The notes: generated from the letters alone by a model not told the origin. A DNA stretch of 64,000 bases from Clostridia bacterium (GCA_900751885.1 CAADTH010000064.1:310001-374000); one strand, 5' to 3'; counted from the stretch's first letter, positions 54,387 through 62,804 are shown. Numbers and translations are program-made.

Positions 54387-54425
54387 CCTATGCCATAAGG
54401 GTAATACGAAGCCTTATGGCATAGG
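54387..54425 (-). other. CRESS-like replication origin hairpin (putative)
   Basis: Perfect 14-bp stem (54387-54400 with 54412-54425) and an 11-base loop. On the rep coding strand the loop reads CTTCGTATTAC. Its last nine bases, TCGTATTAC, differ at one place from the circovirus-type nonanucleotide TAGTATTAC and keep the nick-site part TATTAC. It lies 34 bases upstream of rep. The role is inferred from this match and position. Confidence 0.7.
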
Positions 54426-54426
54426 C

Positions 54427-54480
54427 GGCGCCGGGGGAACATTTTTCTTTTCGGAAAAATGTTTTAACCCCCTTCGCCGC
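54427..54480. repeat. Long composite hairpin next to the origin
   Basis: Three nested paired blocks: GCGGCG/CGCCGC, GGGGG/CCCCC, and AACATTTTTC/GAAAAATGTT. It could end transcription from the 106-residue protein gene or serve as a single-strand origin. Confidence 0.55.
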
Positions 54481-54487
54481 TGATTCA

Positions 54488-54808
54488 TTATCCTTTGTGA
54501 TTCGCCAATGTGATGCCTGTTGCCTTTGCGCCAACCTGTGGCTGTCCGTTCATCCAATAAATGAACACCTCCAGCCCTGTGAACGAAACTTCCGCATAGC
54601 CGTCCGGCTTTTCCATCTGCTGTTTGCCGTCGATTTTGACACACAGTTTCTCTAAATTCCTTTCCGGCATGGCGATGGTATAGCGGTAGCCTGTTACCGT
54701 GTCGGTACGCCGGTTGTCCTTATACTCGTACGCCGGTGCGATATCCACCAGCCATAGCTTGCTTCCAAGGCTCTTTGGGTCAATGATTAAATCCGTAATT
54801 TTTAACAT
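54488..54808 (-). CDS. Element backbone protein, unknown
   Basis: 106 residues, beta-rich, soluble: MLKITDLIIDPKSLGSKLWL, GYRYTIAMPERNLEKLCVKI and SFTGLEVFIYWMNGQPQVGA. AGGAGG 7 bases ahead of the ATG. It sits between the HTH gene and the rep origin in the same direction, as accessory genes of small Clostridia plasmids do. No function assigned. Confidence 0.65.
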   Translation of the reverse strand: MLKITDLIIDPKSLGSKLWLVDIAPAYEYKDNRRTDTVTGYRYTIAMPERNLEKLCVKIDGKQQMEKPDGYAEVSFTGLEVFIYWMNGQPQVGAKATGITLANHKG

Positions 54809-54889
54809 GATTGTTCCTCCTGTCTTTTTGTATGTTGTAAGCTTACAAGTAGAGGATACCGCATTTTTTCTGTTTTGTCGTTTCTTCCG

Positions 54890-54974
54890 AAGTTACAAAA
54901 AAACGCCCATTTTATGCGGTTTTTTAGAATTGTATCTTTGAAAACGCCCATAAAACTAGCTGGTTTTGTAACTT
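54890..54974. repeat. Inverted and direct repeats upstream of the backbone protein gene
   Basis: AAGTTACAAAA (54890-54900) and TTTTGTAACTT (54964-54974) form an 11-bp inverted pair. Between them lie two direct copies of AAACGCCCAT (54901-54910, 54942-54951). This may be an operator or iteron-like cluster controlling the rep unit. Confidence 0.55.
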
Positions 54975-55001
54975 GCGAAGTAATCAAAATATCTAGGATA
55001 C

Positions 55002-55033
55002 AAAAAAGCCGCACACCAAGGAAGGTATGCGGC
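55002..55033 (-). terminator. Terminator of the HTH protein gene
   Basis: GCCGCACACC / GGTATGCGGC (one G-U pair) with six T on the minus strand. Confidence 0.82.
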
Positions 55034-55038
55034 AGCGG

Positions 55039-55467
55039 TCACTCGTCCCTTGACAGGGAACCGAGGTCGTGTTTCCGTTCTATATTCAATTTTCGTAGTA
55101 TTTCATTACAGTCCTCTATGCCGAGCTTAAACAACGAACATAGGTCAATCAGCTTGCGGTATGCCATATGCACACGGTTCGTGGGGCTGAATGCAAGCCC
55201 AGCAGCTGCCAACAAGGTATCTGCTGTGTGGATGTCTGTTTTCAGTCCCACACAGATAGAAACGATGATTCTCATTGTCGGCGTATAGTCTGGTCTTTTG
55301 AGATCGCTGTATATTTTTTTGTTGAGTTCTGTTTTCTCATAGAAAATCGTACTGTTCCAGTTTTGCTGCTTCATCAGCTTTCGTATCATTTCATGAAATG
55401 TTCTGTGCGAGGATATAGACTTCTGATACGCGCTTTCAATATCAGCGCATAGTTTGTCTATACACAT
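55039..55467 (-). CDS. Helix-turn-helix protein of the element backbone
   Basis: 142 residues. The middle (IFYEKTELNKKIYSDLKRPD, then YTPTMRIIVSICVGLKTDIH) follows the pattern of XRE-like HTH proteins common in Clostridia mobile elements, which read RANIDRKLFSKIRSNxxYxPxKxTxxALAIAL. The tail ADTLLAAAGLAFSPTNRVHM also fits. First of the leftward genes leading to rep, so perhaps its regulator. Confidence 0.7.
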   Translation of the reverse strand: MCIDKLCADIESAYQKSISSHRTFHEMIRKLMKQQNWNSTIFYEKTELNKKIYSDLKRPDYTPTMRIIVSICVGLKTDIHTADTLLAAAGLAFSPTNRVHMAYRKLIDLCSLFKLGIEDCNEILRKLNIERKHDLGSLSRDE

Positions 55468-55498
55468 AACACCTTGTGGTTATTTCTGTACATTTGAA

Positions 55499-55668
55499 GC
55501 GCCGGAGGTGAAAACGAATGGTTGCTCGCCTAAGAAAACGCTATGCGGTGGATTCTGAACAAAAATCAGCAGCATAGGCATCACCTCCTTCTAAATTGCC
55601 AAAGAGTAAAACCTCCGGCGCAACGTCCCAATTCATACAAAAAAACACCGTCAATTCTTTGACCGTGT
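55499..55668 (+). promoter_or_regulatory. Attenuator-like region: short ORF, competing hairpins, terminator
   Basis: GCGCCGGAGGT (55499-55509) contains a strong ribosome binding site and is exactly complementary to ACCTCCGGCGC at 55611-55621. The middle CACCTCC (55582-55588) can also pair with GGAGGTG. A 19-codon ORF lies between. An imperfect hairpin with T tract (55645-55673) ends the unit. No protein gene follows closely on this strand. Confidence 0.55.
55518..55577 (+). CDS. 19-residue ORF with strong ribosome binding site
   Basis: MVARLRKRYAVDSEQKSAA. GGAGGTG is 7 bases before ATG. Basic N-terminal half, not hydrophobic, so not a typical type I toxin. May be a leader peptide whose translation sets which hairpin forms. 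Expression is uncertain. Confidence 0.4.
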   Translation: MVARLRKRYAVDSEQKSAA

Positions 55669-55983
55669 TTCGTTTTTCATTATTTATTTATATTTTTGGA
55701 CACACTTGTCCCTTTCCCTATACCTGCCAATTTCAGTAAAAGCTCTCTCTTGTCTTTTACATCTACCATTTTACCTGATTTGAGTATTTCTCAAAATGTT
55801 TTATTTTTAACTGTTTCAATAAATTGTTATCAATATTCTTGTTAATCATAATATCAGATTACAGATAATATGTAAAGTGTTTTCAAGAAAATTCTGACAA
55901 TTATTTTATTTCCTGCTCCAAGTCCTTGAATATATCGTTTGAGAAAAAGTCAATGATACTGATTTCTAAACCATCACACAATA
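55669..55983. other. Gene-free A/T-rich stretch
   Basis: About 315 bases between the attenuator-like region and the XRE regulator. Short frames lack ribosome binding sites. Nothing recognised. Confidence 0.4.
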
Positions 55984-56319
55984 CTATTTAGACTGATTGT
56001 CCAGCATAGTATTGATTCTTTCGTCAATTCTGATTTTATTCTCAGTAGTCAATCTGCGGAATCTCACAACCAAATCAAATTCCTGTGGTGTCACATGGTC
56101 CGGCGTATATGGATTTGGAATGCTGGATTCACCAATGAGATAATCCACGCTTACGCTAAAAATTGCCGCAAGCTTTTTGAGCATGTCGATACCAGGCTGT
56201 GTCGAACCGTTTTCATATTTTGAAATAGCACTCGGTTTCAAATTCACGAGTTCAGCCAGTTGATTTTGTTGCATCTCATTTTTGATTCTTAGTTCTTTCA
56301 ATCTTTCTGGAAAATCCAT
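55984..56319 (-). CDS. XRE-family repressor
   Basis: 111 residues. HTH_3 at 6-60 (RLKELRIKNEMQQNQLAELV, then NLKPSAISKYENGSTQPGID) and a C-terminal helical tail. Divergent from the SLOG gene; likely controls that promoter. GGAAGTG upstream of ATG. Confidence 0.9.
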   Translation of the reverse strand: MDFPERLKELRIKNEMQQNQLAELVNLKPSAISKYENGSTQPGIDMLKKLAAIFSVSVDYLIGESSIPNPYTPDHVTPQEFDLVVRFRRLTTENKIRIDERINTMLDNQSK

Positions 56320-56411
56320 TTTATCACTTCCTTATATCCTTTCAAGACAAATCAAGTATATCATTTCCCAAAGAGAAAGTGTCTATTTATGTCTTGATTA
56401 GAATATTTATC

Positions 56412-56440
56412 TTGAATTATTCCCAAAAAGATATTATAAT
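56412..56440 (+). promoter_or_regulatory. Promoter of the SLOG-protein gene
   Basis: TTGAAT (56412-56417), 17-base spacer, TATAAT (56435-56440). TCTTGATTA and TCTTGAATTA repeats nearby may be XRE sites. Confidence 0.85.
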
Positions 56441-56470
56441 ATTCTTATTAAGATATTAGAGGTGGTAAAA

Positions 56471-56980
56471 ATGACAATTAAGACAATCAAAAGCCAAACT
56501 TGTTGCTTTACAGGACACCGTCCAAAATCTCTGCCATGGAGATATAATGAACGCTCTGATGCGTGTAGCGCATTGAAACACAAGCTACTTGAACAGATTG
56601 AATCGGCAATACAAGACGGTTACCGGCATTTTATTATCGGTATGGCGCAGGGAATTGACACGTATGTCGGGGAGCTGTTGATACTCTTGAAGCGCGTCCA
56701 TCCGTCTATCACGATGGAAGCCGCAATCCCATGCGAAAGCCAATGTGCAAAATGGTCAAAAGACGCAAAAGAACGGTATGAAAATATTTTTGGTTGGTGC
56801 GATAAGAAGACAATGATTAACAGGTACTATACACCGATGTGCATGTTGGAGAGAAACCATTACATGGTGGATCAGTCCTCACGGGTCATCGCTGTGTGGA
56901 ATGGGAAACCGAGTGGTACAAGCAATACGGTGAATTATGCAAGGAAGATGGGCGTAGGGGTTGTGGTGATTGATGTGTAA
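56471..56980 (+). CDS. SLOG-fold protein, DUF1273/YspA-like
   Basis: 169 residues, Rossmann-like: TCCFTGHRPKSLPWRYNE at the start, then GYRHFIIGMAQGIDTYVGEL and SRVIAVWNGKPSGTSNTVNYA. These match DUF1273 proteins of the SLOG superfamily, proposed to bind nucleotides or nucleotide-derived signals. Common in Firmicutes mobile elements. ATG 56471 has GAGGTGG; the GTG at 56462 lies in it. Divergent from an XRE repressor. Confidence 0.82.
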   Translation: MTIKTIKSQTCCFTGHRPKSLPWRYNERSDACSALKHKLLEQIESAIQDGYRHFIIGMAQGIDTYVGELLILLKRVHPSITMEAAIPCESQCAKWSKDAKERYENIFGWCDKKTMINRYYTPMCMLERNHYMVDQSSRVIAVWNGKPSGTSNTVNYARKMGVGVVVIDV

Positions 56981-57171
56981 GGGAAGGAGGCGGTTTCCGC
57001 CTCTTTTTTTGTTTAAATATGAGTTAATATTGTATTTTTACAAGAATTGTGGTAAAATTTAGAATAATATAGAATGTACTTGAATGTTATACATCCTATA
57101 TATTGGATTACATATGTATATTATAGATTACAAGCGCTAAGGGCATATCAATAAGGGGGCATTAAAATGCT

Positions 57172-59916
57172 ATGGATATCAGAAAAATCATGATTATCAT
57201 CAAAGGAAACGATCAGACAGAAGAAATTGAAAACTTTCAGAAAGATTCTGATACTGGATGTATTAAGATTGTTTATGTAAATAGTGATACAGTATATCAG
57301 TATAAGAAAGAAAATGTTCAAATTTATGAAAATCCCAAGACAATTGATTTTTCCGATTCTGCTATTTATATAGACAATTTTCCTGTATATCAACCTCAAT
57401 GCCTTATTGATTTCGGGGAAAAAATTCGTATTATTGGATATAACGGAAAGGCTCAAACAGTAAATGCCAAATCGATTTCAATTATTAGAAATGGATTGAA
57501 CAGCGAAAAAGCAAAACAGTGCATGGAATACCTATATGAAATTTCTCAGTATACAACTGACAATGAAGATAAAGAAGCCTATTTAAAACAGCAAATGAGG
57601 CGTCTGACTTTTATCCATCCTGAAAGTGTATTGAGCTGTTATCTTAATCAGCAGAAAATTGAAGCACGAGAACCGAAAAATGAGACAATCTTTCCGTTCC
57701 ATTTTAATTTAAGTCAGAAAAGTGCCTTGGAGAATGCCCTTCATCATTCATTGTCTGTGATTGAAGGACCTCCCGGTACTGGTAAGACACAAACGATTTT
57801 AAATATTATTGCAAATCTTGTTGCAATTCAAGGAAAAAGTGTAGCTGTTGTTTCCAACAATAATGAGGCAGTCAAAAATATTATTGAGAAGATGAACAAA
57901 CATGGCTATGGATTTATCGCTGCACTGCTTGGGAAGACAAGTAATCAAGAAAAATTCTTTATGAACATGCCTGACATTCAAATAGATGGTTGGGACTGTG
58001 AAGATGAATTCGATTTTCTACAGGAACAGATTGAGTATTTAAATAGCAATTTAAATCACCTATTACTAGTGGATAGGAAAAGAACACAGTTAAAGCAAGA
58101 ACTAAGTGCCTGGAAACTAGAGCAGGAACACTTTAACTTATATTTTGAAAGACAAGAGATTGAAGAGCTAACAAAACTGCCTTTATTTAGGACAACTCCT
58201 GATCGAATCATTTCCTTTCTTGCCGAAACTTCTTTGGCGAAAGAAAATCATCAGACCAAAAATATAGTATACAAATTGAAGTTATTATTGAAATATGGGG
58301 TGTTTGATTACAAAAAATTACGGAAAGATGAAGTTACGATATTATTATCAATGCAAAAAGCATTTTATCGAAAACAAATTGATACAATCGAATCGAAAAT
58401 TATCGTATTAGAAAAGCAATTAGAAAAAGTGTCATTTGATGATATGATAAAGCAACATCAGCTGCTCTCAGAAAAACTATTTCGTAAATATCTTTATCAA
58501 AGGTATAGTGCACAATCACAGGAACATTTCGATAAAAAAACGTATAAACCCAAGTTTGACACATTTATCAATCGATTTCCTATTATCCTAAGTACCACCC
58601 ATGCATTACTTCAATCAATACCTGATAATTATTTGCTGGACTACGTTATTATAGACGAAGCCTCTCAGGTAGACTTGATTACAGGGATTCTTGCCTTGTC
58701 TTGTTGCAAAAATGCAGTCATTGTCGGTGATTTAAAACAACTTGAGCAAATAACAGATAAAAAATTAGAATCAACTATCATGAATAAGCCTCCTAGTGAA
58801 GAATATAATTATTTTCAGCAAAGTATATTGTCGTCGGTTGTAAAGTTATATGATGAAGATATCTCCCGACAAATTTTGAGAGAACACTACCGATGTCATC
58901 CTCAGATTATTGAATTTTGCAATCAAAAATATTATGCTGGTAAGTTGATACCATATACTGATTTTGCCATGTCTACAGAACCACTGATTTTGTATAGAAC
59001 TGTTGAAGGTAACCATATGAGACGAATCACAACTGGAGATAGAATAGGCAGATATAATCAACGCGAGTTAGATATAATTAAACAAGAAATTCTTAACAAT
59101 CCAGATTATCAACTAGAACCAAAGGATGTGGGGGTGATATCACCTTATCGCAGACAAGCAGACGAAGCAACTATACTCATGCCAAACGGAACGGAAAGCG
59201 ATACCGTACATAAGTATCAAGGACGAGAAAAAGACGTAGTTATCATGTCCACTGTTTTGGATGATACAAAGGATGGAAGAATTAGCATGAATTTTGTGGA
59301 TGACCCACAAATGCTTAATGTTGCAGTTTCGCGTGCTATTAAACAATTTATACTGGTAACAGATCACGATTTATTTTTTAAAAAGGGAAAGCACATTGGT
59401 GATTTGATTCGGTATATCCAGTATAGCACACTTGATGTTGGTATTGTGGACAGTCAGGTTGTATCTGTTTTTGATTTGCTTTACCAAAGGTATTCTAGCA
59501 AACTAATTTCATTGAAAGCAAAAATGAATCCTCATGCAAGATACCAGTCTGAGGAGGCAATTCGAGTATTATTAGAAGAAATTCTTATCCAACCGGACTA
59601 TGAGCAGTACAGTTATGTACATGGAATGCTTCTTCGCAATTTATTAAACAATGTTGAGTTACTAACACCGGAAGAGTTAAGCTTTGTAAACCATAGAGCT
59701 TCTTTGGATTTTGTTGTTTTTTATAAACACGGTAAGACATGTGCTTTGGTAATAGAAGTAGATGGTGTTGCATTTCACGAAAACAATCCAGAACAATTAC
59801 GACGAGATGCATTAAAGGATGCTATATTAGTAAAATACAAAATACCTATTTTGCGTTTGCCTACGAATGGAAGTGGTGAGAGGGAGAAAATTGAAAAGGC
59901 ATTGAAATCATCATAA
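57172..59916 (+). CDS. UPF1-like superfamily 1 helicase fused to a DUF2726 nuclease
   Basis: 914 residues. ~150-residue N-terminal domain unknown. Walker A GPPGTGKTQT (199-208), Walker B DEAS (495-498), motif III GDLKQLEQ (519-526), then HYRCHPQIIEFCN, motif V VHKYQGREKDVVIMS and motif VI LNVAVSRAIKQF. A coiled insert separates motifs Ia and II. C-terminal ~120 residues contain LDFVVFYKHGKTCALVIEVD, GVAFHENNPEQLRRDALKDA and PILRLPT, a PD-(D/E)xK-type DUF2726 fold. The fusion resembles known antiphage helicase-nucleases in plan. First of three same-strand genes. Very A/T-rich. Confidence 0.88.
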   Translation: MDIRKIMIIIKGNDQTEEIENFQKDSDTGCIKIVYVNSDTVYQYKKENVQIYENPKTIDFSDSAIYIDNFPVYQPQCLIDFGEKIRIIGYNGKAQTVNAKSISIIRNGLNSEKAKQCMEYLYEISQYTTDNEDKEAYLKQQMRRLTFIHPESVLSCYLNQQKIEAREPKNETIFPFHFNLSQKSALENALHHSLSVIEGPPGTGKTQTILNIIANLVAIQGKSVAVVSNNNEAVKNIIEKMNKHGYGFIAALLGKTSNQEKFFMNMPDIQIDGWDCEDEFDFLQEQIEYLNSNLNHLLLVDRKRTQLKQELSAWKLEQEHFNLYFERQEIEELTKLPLFRTTPDRIISFLAETSLAKENHQTKNIVYKLKLLLKYGVFDYKKLRKDEVTILLSMQKAFYRKQIDTIESKIIVLEKQLEKVSFDDMIKQHQLLSEKLFRKYLYQRYSAQSQEHFDKKTYKPKFDTFINRFPIILSTTHALLQSIPDNYLLDYVIIDEASQVDLITGILALSCCKNAVIVGDLKQLEQITDKKLESTIMNKPPSEEYNYFQQSILSSVVKLYDEDISRQILREHYRCHPQIIEFCNQKYYAGKLIPYTDFAMSTEPLILYRTVEGNHMRRITTGDRIGRYNQRELDIIKQEILNNPDYQLEPKDVGVISPYRRQADEATILMPNGTESDTVHKYQGREKDVVIMSTVLDDTKDGRISMNFVDDPQMLNVAVSRAIKQFILVTDHDLFFKKGKHIGDLIRYIQYSTLDVGIVDSQVVSVFDLLYQRYSSKLISLKAKMNPHARYQSEEAIRVLLEEILIQPDYEQYSYVHGMLLRNLLNNVELLTPEELSFVNHRASLDFVVFYKHGKTCALVIEVDGVAFHENNPEQLRRDALKDAILVKYKIPILRLPTNGSGEREKIEKALKSS

Positions 59917-59956
59917 GTTTTATGTTTTTTAGCGCAAGATAAGGAGGTTTAGATTA

Positions 59957-61015
59957 ATGGATATAGTAAGAAATATTCCCAAGTTATGTCCCTCGGAAAG
60001 AGATAGAGAATATAATCATTATAATCAATGTGTAATTGATGAAGTAATTTATTCATATTTATTTAATTCTTTATCTCACCGTGAGATTGACGAAAAAATC
60101 ATAAGATTAGATTCTAAATACAGCCGTGGATATTTATCAATGGGTATTCTGCATTACATAGGTTTAAATGATGCGTTTAAGGGACTATTTGCTAATGTTA
60201 CAATTGAAAAGGCTCTTAAAGAGTTACAAGATACATTAGACGATTCATACAAAATGATAGTTAATTCCCTCAAACGCTATAAAATGCATCGCTTTGGAAC
60301 ATTTAACTCTTGGGAAATTATTGATTTGAATATTATATGTAAACATACGGATAAATCTGTATTTAATCATCGAGGTTCAGGTATACCGATTGAAAGTCGT
60401 TGGTTTTGGGATGCTGATGGGTTAAAAAAACATGAACAAAAAAACTTAACATTTGTTTCTAATGGTGTCACATATAACGCCTACATTAAGAAAGAAATCA
60501 GGGGCAGAACAAGGCTTATGTGGTTTTCGGACTTTGAGAAATTTCTTAGAAAATATAGAAAAGATGAGTTTCCTATTTTGCGTATATGTAGAAAAAGAAA
60601 AAATATATATGCCGTGGAGATTGTTTCTACTTCACAAACTGATAATGACATACTTATGGAATTTAAAAACAACTATCCAGTAACAATATCAACAGGAAAC
60701 ACGGAGGGTGCGAAAAAGGTATATTTTACAAACCGATATGAACGTGATTCTCATAATAGGAAGGCATGTATAAAATATCACGGTACGAAATGTGCCGCTT
60801 GTGGTTTTAATTACCAAGAAGTATATGGTGATTGGGGAAAAGATTATATAGAGGTACATCATATGGTTCCTCTACATACGTTGGATGAAGAAATAGCAGT
60901 AAACCCTATAACGGATTTGATACCTGTTTGTGCAAATTGTCATAGGATGATTCATCGAAGAAGGGATAAAGCATTAACGATATCGCAATTAAAAGAAATG
61001 CTAAATAAAGATTAA
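59957..61015 (+). CDS. HNH endonuclease with unknown N-terminal domain
   Basis: 352 residues. The last 100 hold a McrA-like HNH: C279xxC282, YIEVHHMVPL with H301-H302, and C325ANC328H329 then H333. The 250-residue N-terminus (DREYNHYNQCVIDEVIYSYL; SRGYLSMGILHYIGLNDAFK) is not recognised and could be the recognition domain. AAGGAGG 8 bases before ATG; 40 bases after the helicase gene, so co-transcribed. A terminator follows at 61180. Confidence 0.85.
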   Translation: MDIVRNIPKLCPSERDREYNHYNQCVIDEVIYSYLFNSLSHREIDEKIIRLDSKYSRGYLSMGILHYIGLNDAFKGLFANVTIEKALKELQDTLDDSYKMIVNSLKRYKMHRFGTFNSWEIIDLNIICKHTDKSVFNHRGSGIPIESRWFWDADGLKKHEQKNLTFVSNGVTYNAYIKKEIRGRTRLMWFSDFEKFLRKYRKDEFPILRICRKRKNIYAVEIVSTSQTDNDILMEFKNNYPVTISTGNTEGAKKVYFTNRYERDSHNRKACIKYHGTKCAACGFNYQEVYGDWGKDYIEVHHMVPLHTLDEEIAVNPITDLIPVCANCHRMIHRRRDKALTISQLKEMLNKD

Positions 61016-61098
61016 TTCGTCTCATAGTTCTCTGTCTGATAAGCTAAAAATAATATAATATTTTACTATATTATTAATAGTTTTTAATTGTAATTACT

Positions 61099-61138
61099 GC
61101 TTATTGACTGCCCTCAAACCCTCTATTTTACTAGCTTT
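61099..61138 (+). repeat. 40-base imperfect direct repeat, copy 1
   Basis: About 30 of 40 bases match 62681-62720, with the shared core GCCCTCAAACC. The two copies flank the DUF4062 gene. Confidence 0.6.
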
Positions 61139-61179
61139 CTTCAAAAAGTTCTATAACACCACTGTGACCATTATAAAAG

Positions 61180-61212
61180 CTGTCTAACTTTGTAGATTAG
61201 GCAGTTTTTTTA
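61180..61212 (+). terminator. Terminator after the HNH gene
   Basis: CTGTCTAA (61180-61187) / TTAGGCAG (61197-61204), one G-U pair, followed by seven T. Rest of the 61016-61470 gap is A/T-rich with no other feature beyond the repeat at 61099. Confidence 0.82.
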
Positions 61213-61470
61213 TTGATATTACTGGATTTTTAAGAGTGAGATGGTGTTACTACCACTCCTATCTTAATGAATTTCCTATAGTCAAACTATCTAATTAACT
61301 GGTAGCAATATCGATCCTATTGTGTAAGAATTTCTATTTAATTATGTTGGACTATAAACTCTCGGAAATAAAACAAATCCCCTGTGGAAGGCTTATATTG
61401 CTCAAATTTGACATATTACTTCTTATAATTTATAATGATAAAAAATCTGTTTATTGGAGTGATATCAACT

Positions 61471-62658
61471 ATGAATACTAATACAGCAGGAAGATTACCT
61501 ACAATATTTGTAAGCTCGACCTGTTATGATTTGAGTCAAATTCGAAAAGATATAAGAGAGTTTATAGTGAATCAAATGGGATATGAAGCACTATTGTCTG
61601 AGTTTGATTCCTTTCCACTTGACCCAAATATCAACACAGTAGAAAATTGTTTAAAGGTTGTTCAGGAAAGAGCAGATATTTTTGTTCTTATTGTTGGCGG
61701 TCGATATGGATTTGTTACTGATAATGGGAAATCCATTACTAATTTAGAATACTTACGTGCTAAAACTAAGGGAATCCCAGTATATGTATTTATTGAAACG
61801 TCCATTATCAGTATGTTGTCGTTATGGAAAGATAATCCCAATGGGAATTTTAGCTCTGTAGTGGATAGTCCAAAGCTTTTTGAATTTGTAGAGCAATTGA
61901 TGAACATAGATGGTGTTTGGGTATATAGTTTCAAAGATGCTCAAGGCATTATTAACACATTACGGCAACAAATTGCATATCTGCTTTTTGATAGCTTAAA
62001 TTTAAGAAAAAGGCTAACTGCATCACCATTGTCAAAGAGCATTTTAAAACTTGACTCAAAATCTTTTGATATCGCAACATCAAAACCATTTGCCTGGGAG
62101 TATAAACTATATAGTCAAATTATCAATCATGGATTTAACAGTTTTGAAAATCTAAAGCGAGATTTTCAATATGGCATATGGTTTGGAAATAATCTCCTGA
62201 TTGATGACATAGAAAACGGACTTCAAGTTATTATTACAAAGATCGAAGAACTACTCAATTTAACAAGCATGTTGACGATTTTAATTAATGAATCGCTTCC
62301 AGTGGCATTTGGTGCCCCAGGAGTGTCGGGCGATGTTGAACATATCATTTACTCCGCTGAGAGAACTGTCGATGTATATGAAAAAATTCTTTTATGGGGA
62401 GTTGAATGCAAGGCATTATCTCAAAATGAGCAATTAAGAAACTTAATTACTAGTATTTCTAAAGCTTGTGATTCAGTCATTGAAGATTTAGATGCTTATA
62501 GCAATCAACTGTTTAATGAATTATCACAAATTCCCGAAAAAGAAGAAGATGCAGTTCCCGGTACCGTTATTAAAGTTGATTGTGTATTAAGGGAACCTGA
62601 TTTTTCTGATTTTTATACAGAAATTGAAACAATCAAATATAAAAATGGGCTATTTTAA
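61471..62658 (+). CDS. DUF4062 domain protein
   Basis: 395 residues. DUF4062 at ~6-150: LPTIFVSSTCYDLSQIRKDI, YEALLSEFDSFPLDPN, RADIFVLIVGGRYGFVTDNG, SITNLEYLRAKTKGIPVYVF. This TIR/SLOG-like fold is frequent in bacterial conflict systems, usually as a sensor or nucleotide-processing part. The remaining 240 residues are helical and unrecognised, with no fused NTPase. ATG 61471 has GGAGTG at good spacing; ATG 61435 has none. Separate unit from the helicase-HNH pair because of the terminator between. Confidence 0.82.
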   Translation: MNTNTAGRLPTIFVSSTCYDLSQIRKDIREFIVNQMGYEALLSEFDSFPLDPNINTVENCLKVVQERADIFVLIVGGRYGFVTDNGKSITNLEYLRAKTKGIPVYVFIETSIISMLSLWKDNPNGNFSSVVDSPKLFEFVEQLMNIDGVWVYSFKDAQGIINTLRQQIAYLLFDSLNLRKRLTASPLSKSILKLDSKSFDIATSKPFAWEYKLYSQIINHGFNSFENLKRDFQYGIWFGNNLLIDDIENGLQVIITKIEELLNLTSMLTILINESLPVAFGAPGVSGDVEHIIYSAERTVDVYEKILLWGVECKALSQNEQLRNLITSISKACDSVIEDLDAYSNQLFNELSQIPEKEEDAVPGTVIKVDCVLREPDFSDFYTEIETIKYKNGLF

Positions 62659-62680
62659 ACCGTTTACCATACTAAATACA

Positions 62681-62720
62681 GCTTGTTAATCGCCCTCAAA
62701 CCATTGATTTTATTGCCTTT
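62681..62720 (+). repeat. 40-base imperfect direct repeat, copy 2
   Basis: Matches 61099-61138 at about three quarters of positions. Confidence 0.6.
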
Positions 62721-62739
62721 TTATGGAAGTAGCGTTACT

Positions 62740-62804
62740 GACCAAGAAAATGTCCTTACAGCATTTTAGATGCTTGTAAGGGCATTTTTTATGCCCTTCT
62801 TTCC
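62740..62804 (+). repeat. Right boundary repeat (attR-like)
   Basis: The first 20 bases, GACCAAGAAAATGTCCTTAC, are identical to the left repeat; the rest differs by a few substitutions and one missing T. The terminator hairpin is conserved. Confidence 0.78.

Larger units (their letters stand above)
49083..62804. mobile_element. Integrated element at tRNA-Pro with broken serine recombinase and CRESS-type rep
   Basis: About 13.7 kb bounded by imperfect direct repeats. Contents: disrupted serine recombinase, AraC-GH115 insert, HUH Rep, a CRESS-like origin hairpin, two small backbone genes, XRE regulator, SLOG protein, and a three-gene defence-like cassette. Codon use in 50.5-53.8 and 57-62.7 kb is more A/T-rich than the flanks. 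Since both recombinase and Rep are incomplete it is probably immobile now. The right boundary is less sure than the left. Confidence 0.75.

Noticed and set aside
54802..55014. 70-residue minus-strand frame over the repeat cluster
   Set aside because: No ribosome binding site; it crosses a terminator and the repeats, so it is likely chance.
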